Source of the DNA: JBCCRH01 sp039208045
GTDB taxonomy: Bacteria; Bacteroidota; Bacteroidia; Chitinophagales; Saprospiraceae
Assembly: GCA_039208045.1 (NCBI GenBank)
Contig: JBCCRH010000249.1
Location: 1 to 8,999 of the forward strand
DNA length: 8,999 bases
Direction of reading: 5' to 3'
Shown here: piece by piece, positions 5,344 through 8,999 of the stretch
Layout: each line of letters starts with the position of its first letter
Numbering within the stretch: position 1 is the stretch's first letter
Program-made: the position numbers and the translations under genes
The notes under the pieces: model-generated
Database searches by the model: none
What the model was told of the DNA's origin: nothing
Seen by the model: the letters and a program-made list of their open reading frames with translations, nothing else

Positions 5344-8148
5344 TTATATCTTAAATGCTAAATTGATAAAGTACGTGCGACCAAAAGCATAGAAATATCG
5401 ATTGGGGAAAATAGAAGTGTCCTTATTTTCAAAATCAAACCGAAACTGCTCATAGCCTCCCGTAATGAAGTCTTGGTTGTCGAGTATATTACTTACCCCA
5501 ACGGTGAGGTAAATAAAGAAGTCGTCAATTTTCCAAGATTTTCCACCAAAAAAATCAACTGTAAACGCACCGGGTACTTTCTCCTGCTCGATGATACTAT
5601 TGTACAAATTAGCATCCGACTCTTCAGTAACAAATTCCTGCTGAAACTGAGGGTTCTCCGTAGTCGCTAAGGCCGACAGCGTGCGGCGAAGCGGGAAGAA
5701 ATCAATCCATACATTATCAAAATAGTTGAAATTGACATTGGCAAACCAGAAATTCGGAGAATTGTAATGCAAGCCTAAGGAGTAAGCAGTTTGAGGCCCA
5801 CTGGGTACATTGTAGTTTTTAATAAATGCCTTCTCCGTCTCAAAGTTGGACGTCTCCGGGTTTTGATCAAAGATCAAACTTACATCTGGACGACTTGTGT
5901 AGACATGCTTTCCAATAGCCGCCACAGCGCTAACACTCAACCCACCACCGACTTTAACTTCTGTAGATAACTCCAGCCCCATATGCCGCGTATCAATACC
6001 CGAAGTAATAAAATTCACAAAACCGCCCGGCTGTCCTTGAAAAGTATCATCCAAGAAAAAGCTTCTATTATTGAGCTGATCTCTAAATTCTGTGTAAAAA
6101 GCCATTGCTCTGGCCTTCACGTTAGGTGACTTTAAGATGTAGCCCCCCTCAAATCCAAAAATCGTTTCTTGCGTTAGCCCATCTACCAAGTCATTTCTAG
6201 TTCGAACAGAAGTAAACGCATTTCTTGCAAAAGGCGCGCGCTTCATATACGTACCATTAAGCAGCACATAGTTTCGGCCATCAATCTTTAGCGTAGCGCC
6301 ACCTTTCACACCATAGTCAAAAAAGTTAGAGCGCTCTGACTCTCCCTTGGAATTGGTAGGAAATTTACCATTAGCTACCAATCCATTCCGCCAAAACGAC
6401 TTTGACTCTCCATTTACCCCAAGAAAAAAGTCAAATAGACGTGTACTAAACGTTCCCTGAATGAAAGCACCCACCTGCTGATTATGTACTTCTTGATTGT
6501 ATCCAAAAATGTCCCCCTCTCTAATCAAACGATTGGGGTTTTCAATATCGTTCTGCACAAAATCACTGGTAGCCAAGGAATCGAAAGCAGCAAATCGGTC
6601 AATATCTAAATAGAAATCAGCGCCCATCAAGTCATTCACTTCCTTATACTGATGATTCACCTGGTACTGATAATTCGCTCCCGCGCTGATCGTCACTCCC
6701 TCTGCAACAACGCTCTCTATATATGTATTGAAGTTAAAGCGCGTATTATCAAAATGACGCTCTTCCACAATATAGCCTGCCCGACGCCCCGTTACATCAT
6801 TCCCTGCAATACCGTCTACATCTTCAATCGTTCTTATTGTATTACGATTAGCACGATACATATAATCCCAATCTACCTGCCGCGCATTGGCATCATTTCT
6901 TAGTATATCTGCCACTGCCTCTGCCTGCTCATTATTAATAAAGCTTGGTAAGTTTCGATAATAATCTGGACGAGGATCACGAGAATCTAACCAATCGATA
7001 CCCGAGATAGAGTATTCACCGGTCTGGAAAGACGCTGCGGTGGTTACGGTTGTGAAATCCCCAATTTTCCAATCATGCCGCAAGATCGCTACAGGCTGAT
7101 GGTTATCTGCAACACTTGCATTTCGCTTTTCTCCATTCTGAAAGCCCCAGTTTCTATTGTAATAATTTGTGCCGGCTAAGTCGTATAGCTCTTGTATAGC
7201 AGCGGTGGAGCGCCCTCTCTTAGTAGGTGTCCCAAAAGCCGTTAGGTTAATTAAGTGATTGTCGCCTATCTGCTTATCTACGGATAAGAAGTAAGAATAA
7301 GCATCGTAGGGAGTCCCTTCAATGTAGCCTTCCTGCGCCCAACGACGAGAGCCAGAAAATGAAAATGCCCAACCACTCTCCAACATTCCGGTATTATAGG
7401 TCAACATCACCCGATTGCGATAGCTCGTATTAGCAACCGCATAGGAAGCACGCACTTGCTTACGCTGACGCGATGCCCGCGTGTCAATAGCCGAGGAACC
7501 ACCAACGCCACCAAAGGCATAAGGAGTTAACCCAAGTCCAACCGTATTCGTTCGACCGCGCAGTACATCATTCAAACCACCCCAGTTACCCCAGAATACA
7601 CGCCCCCCTTCCAAGTCGTTAACCGGCACCCCATTCATAAACACAGCGGTATTCTCTGAATTGTATCCACGAATTCTAAAGCGCATCCGCCCAAAAACAA
7701 AGGCAGCAGTAGAAGTAAAGCGGTCACGACTAGCAGTAAGTAGGCCCGAAATATTCTGGGCACCTTGCGAAGTTCCATCATCGATGGATAGCGTTACAGT
7801 AGGAATCAGATCTTCGCCTGCGATCTGATCGATGTCTTCTTTTGGTTGGAGGTTAATAACACCCACGTTGACTACGTTCGAGTTACCTACTTCATAGACC
7901 TCATCTAACACCTCGAACCCATCCTTCACGAAGGAGAGTACGACGGTGGTATTAGCAACAGATGCTGCTAGTTCAAAACGCCCATCTGGCCCAGTGAAAG
8001 CTGAGTTTAATGGTAAACGAACCTCTACCCCAACTAGGGGTTCACGCGTTAGTTCGTCTTGAACGAGACCTTTTAAAGTAGTGACTTGTGCCTGGAGGCA
8101 CGCGGAAAGAACGAAGAGCGAAACGACGAAGGTAGTGAGCCTCTTCAT
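5344..8148 (-). CDS. TonB-dependent receptor with carboxypeptidase-regulatory-like domain (SusC/RagA-like)
   Basis: This outer-membrane active transporter is about 934 residues from the chosen start. MKRLTTFVVSLFVLSACLQA/Q is a signal peptide. Residues about 23-100 are a CarboxypepD_reg-like domain (LKGLVQDELTREPLVGVEV, TGPDGRFEL). DLIPTVTLS near 113 sits where a TonB box is expected. About 130-225 is the plug (QNISGLL, FRIRGYNSENTAVFMNGVPVNDLEGG, GGVGGSSAI), and the rest is a 22-strand-type barrel ending GRTYFINLAFKI. Length and domain order are normal for the family. An earlier in-frame TTG (8190) is not used here because it overlaps a TAGCTTTG -7-type element; ATG at 8160 is an alternative. 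It is first gene of an operon with the DUF5689 lipoprotein, and divergent from a secreted nuclease/phosphatase gene. No SusD homologue is present. Imported substrate is unknown; nucleotides, oligonucleotides or another phosphodiester product are suggested by context only. The LSAC stretch resembles a lipobox, but receptors of this type use signal peptidase I. Confidence 0.9.
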   Translation of the reverse strand: MKRLTTFVVSLFVLSACLQAQVTTLKGLVQDELTREPLVGVEVRLPLNSAFTGPDGRFELAASVANTTVVLSFVKDGFEVLDEVYEVGNSNVVNVGVINLQPKEDIDQIAGEDLIPTVTLSIDDGTSQGAQNISGLLTASRDRFTSTAAFVFGRMRFRIRGYNSENTAVFMNGVPVNDLEGGRVFWGNWGGLNDVLRGRTNTVGLGLTPYAFGGVGGSSAIDTRASRQRKQVRASYAVANTSYRNRVMLTYNTGMLESGWAFSFSGSRRWAQEGYIEGTPYDAYSYFLSVDKQIGDNHLINLTAFGTPTKRGRSTAAIQELYDLAGTNYYNRNWGFQNGEKRNASVADNHQPVAILRHDWKIGDFTTVTTAASFQTGEYSISGIDWLDSRDPRPDYYRNLPSFINNEQAEAVADILRNDANARQVDWDYMYRANRNTIRTIEDVDGIAGNDVTGRRAGYIVEERHFDNTRFNFNTYIESVVAEGVTISAGANYQYQVNHQYKEVNDLMGADFYLDIDRFAAFDSLATSDFVQNDIENPNRLIREGDIFGYNQEVHNQQVGAFIQGTFSTRLFDFFLGVNGESKSFWRNGLVANGKFPTNSKGESERSNFFDYGVKGGATLKIDGRNYVLLNGTYMKRAPFARNAFTSVRTRNDLVDGLTQETIFGFEGGYILKSPNVKARAMAFYTEFRDQLNNRSFFLDDTFQGQPGGFVNFITSGIDTRHMGLELSTEVKVGGGLSVSAVAAIGKHVYTSRPDVSLIFDQNPETSNFETEKAFIKNYNVPSGPQTAYSLGLHYNSPNFWFANVNFNYFDNVWIDFFPLRRTLSALATTENPQFQQEFVTEESDANLYNSIIEQEKVPGAFTVDFFGGKSWKIDDFFIYLTVGVSNILDNQDFITGGYEQFRFDFENKDTSIFPNRYFYAFGRTYFINLAFKI

Positions 8149-8187
8149 AGTTTGGTACATATTGTCAAAAAAACGTTTGTTGAGCTG

Positions 8188-8195
8188 CAAAGCTA
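8188..8195 (-). promoter_or_regulatory. Bacteroidota -7-type promoter element for the receptor operon
   Basis: On the minus strand TAGCTTTG fits the TAnnTTTG consensus of Bacteroidota housekeeping promoters. TTTT at 8218-8215 lies 19 nt upstream, a near match to the TTTG/TTG -33 element (consensus spacing about 17-20). Transcription from here would give a leader of roughly 20-35 nt to ATG 8160 or 8148. Confidence 0.55.
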
Positions 8196-8221
8196 CTATT
8201 TACTGTTCACATCTAAAATTT

Positions 8222-8261
8222 CCGTTAACGGGAATTAACAAAAACTTAATCTAGGGCCCTA
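8222..8261. promoter_or_regulatory. Palindromes and phased TTAAC repeats in the divergent promoter region
   Basis: Between the two divergent -7 elements lie two perfect 10-bp palindromes, CCGTTAACGG (8222-8231) and TAGGGCCCTA (8252-8261), with centres exactly 30 bp apart. Overlapping them are three direct TTAAC/T units starting at 8225, 8235 and 8246, i.e. 10-11 bp apart, roughly one helical turn. Phased direct repeats of about 11 bp are the pattern bound by PhoB/PhoP-type and other OmpR-family regulators, but the sequences do not match a specific box I can name. Short palindromes also arise by chance, so this is a candidate control region only. Confidence 0.35.
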
Positions 8262-8286
8262 CACCCATATTTCCATCCGTTTGCGT

Positions 8287-8294
8287 TAATTTTG
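8287..8294 (+). promoter_or_regulatory. Bacteroidota -7-type promoter element for the nuclease gene
   Basis: TAATTTTG fits TAnnTTTG and lies 58-73 bp before the possible start codons of the secreted nuclease/phosphatase gene. I see no TTG or TTTG at the expected 17-20 nt upstream, which could mean a weak or activator-dependent promoter, or that this is a chance match in AT-rich DNA. Confidence 0.4.
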
Positions 8295-8366
8295 TGTGGC
8301 TTTTCCCCAAAAGCCCGTCCAACTAAATAAACGGTAAAGAATTAGTACCAAATGATTAACCATAAC

Positions 8367-8999
8367 ATGATGATGAAAAAACTTTTTTCGATCCTTGTCC
8401 TTTTATTACTATTCCAATCCGCCTACGCTCAAAAACAGCAGTATAAAGTAGGCGCTGTAGGATTTTACAACTTCGAGAACCTCTTCGATCTAGAAGACCA
8501 TCCCGAAAAAAAGGATGAAGACTTCACGCCAACCGGCTCCTATCGGTACACCGAAAAAATCTATAACGAAAAGTTAGGCCACCTCTCCTCTGTAGTCTCC
8601 GAATTAGCAATCGACCTCACCCCCGACGGCCTTGCCATCTTGGGCGTCGCAGAAATCGAAAACCGAAAAGTACTGGAAGACTTCGTCCTACAGCCCAAAA
8701 TCAAAGATCGCCACTACCAAATCATCCACTACGAATCCCCCGATTTTAGAGGTATCGATGTGGCCCTTTTATACAATCCAAAGTATTTCCTACCTACCTC
8801 CAGTGAAGCTATTGTATTACCCATATACAATGATGATGGTACCAATAAAGCAACAAGGGATATTTTGTATGTCTCGGGCTCTTTCGATGGTGAACCACTC
8901 CACATCCTAGTCAATCACTGGCCTTCTCGCCGTGGCGGCGCTGAAGCTACCGCCAAATTCCGAAATGCTGGCGCAGCCGTATGCAAAAACATCATCGAC
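8367..8999 (+). CDS. Secreted endonuclease/exonuclease/phosphatase-family protein, 3' end cut by the window
   Basis: The frame is open from the start to the last base (211 codons), so only the N-terminal part is seen. MMMKKLFSILVLLLLFQSAYA/Q is a signal peptide for export. The mature part shows the DNase I-like EEP fold in order: GFYNFENLFD (32-41, active-site Asn region), GVAEIEN (93-99, with E96 the likely metal-binding Glu), SPDFRGIDVALLYN (124-137), and NHWPSRRGG (173-181, with catalytic-type His174). The final Asp/His block is beyond the window. The family hydrolyses phosphodiester or phosphomonoester bonds using Mg2+; members include DNases, sphingomyelinases and inositol phosphatases, so the substrate cannot be fixed, but N-F-E-N-L-F-D forms are usual in secreted bacterial nuclease-like proteins. 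An in-frame TAG at 8343-8345 bounds the start; ATG 8352, 8370 and 8373 are alternatives. It is divergent from the receptor-lipoprotein operon and probably works with it. Confidence 0.87.
   Translation, partial: MMMKKLFSILVLLLLFQSAYAQKQQYKVGAVGFYNFENLFDLEDHPEKKDEDFTPTGSYRYTEKIYNEKLGHLSSVVSELAIDLTPDGLAILGVAEIENRKVLEDFVLQPKIKDRHYQIIHYESPDFRGIDVALLYNPKYFLPTSSEAIVLPIYNDDGTNKATRDILYVSGSFDGEPLHILVNHWPSRRGGAEATAKFRNAGAAVCKNIID

Noticed and set aside
8092..8103. Lipobox-like LSAC in the receptor signal peptide, suggesting a lipidated receptor
   Set aside because: SusC-type receptors are processed by signal peptidase I, and LQA/Q gives a good ordinary cleavage site three residues further on. The match is probably chance.
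8149..8190. N-terminal extension of the receptor from TTG 8190
   Set aside because: TTG overlaps a -7-type promoter element and adds charged residues before a complete signal peptide that begins at ATG 8148 (or 8160).
8204..8251. A true E. coli-style Pho box in the divergent promoter
   Set aside because: CTGTTCACATC near 8203 recalls half a Pho box, but no second copy occurs at 11 bp. Only loosely phased TTAAC/T units are present, so I do not call a named site.
8632..8914. Open frames on both strands overlapping the nuclease gene
   Set aside because: The frame from 8367 to the window end has a signal peptide and four EEP motifs in order, so the overlapping frames are shadows.

Overview
The window looks like chromosomal DNA of a Bacteroidota bacterium, most likely from the Saprospirales (Lewinella/Haliscomenobacter type). 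The signs are a SusC/RagA-type TonB-dependent receptor with an N-terminal carboxypeptidase-regulatory-like domain, a DUF5689 lipoprotein, a plug-less receptor-like barrel of a family I know from flavobacteria and relatives, TAnnTTTG promoter elements, starts without Shine-Dalgarno sites, and a GC-rich intergenic element of the dispersed type common in this phylum. The order-level placement is inference.

Layout from left to right. 57-1691 (+) encodes an outer-membrane barrel protein, followed by a hairpin terminator. 1931-2182 (+) encodes an 83-residue helix-turn-helix protein with an 18-bp inverted repeat upstream. A shared bidirectional terminator at about 2200-2241 separates it from the convergent gene 2253-2978 (-), a TrmN6-type tRNA1(Val) A37 N6-methyltransferase. 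2979-3266 has no gene; it holds a structured GC-rich repeat that abuts the methyltransferase start, then the terminator of the next operon. 3267-8148 (-) is a two-gene operon: TonB-dependent receptor first, then a DUF5689 surface-type lipoprotein with three internal repeats. 8149-8366 is a divergent promoter region with a -7-type element for each direction, two perfect 10-bp palindromes and phased TTAAC/T repeats. 8367-8999 (+) is the 5' part of a secreted endonuclease/exonuclease/phosphatase-family protein that runs off the window.

The most interesting unit is the divergent receptor / OB-like lipoprotein / secreted nuclease-phosphatase cluster. Taken together it reads as an outer-membrane system in which a secreted phosphodiesterase or nuclease cuts a phosphodiester polymer (extracellular DNA or RNA is the simplest candidate), the repeat lipoprotein binds it at the surface, and the receptor imports the product. 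The families and gene order are read from the sequence; the substrate is inference. The methyltransferase and the small HTH gene are ordinary core-type genes. No tRNA, rRNA, CRISPR array, transposase or phage gene was seen.
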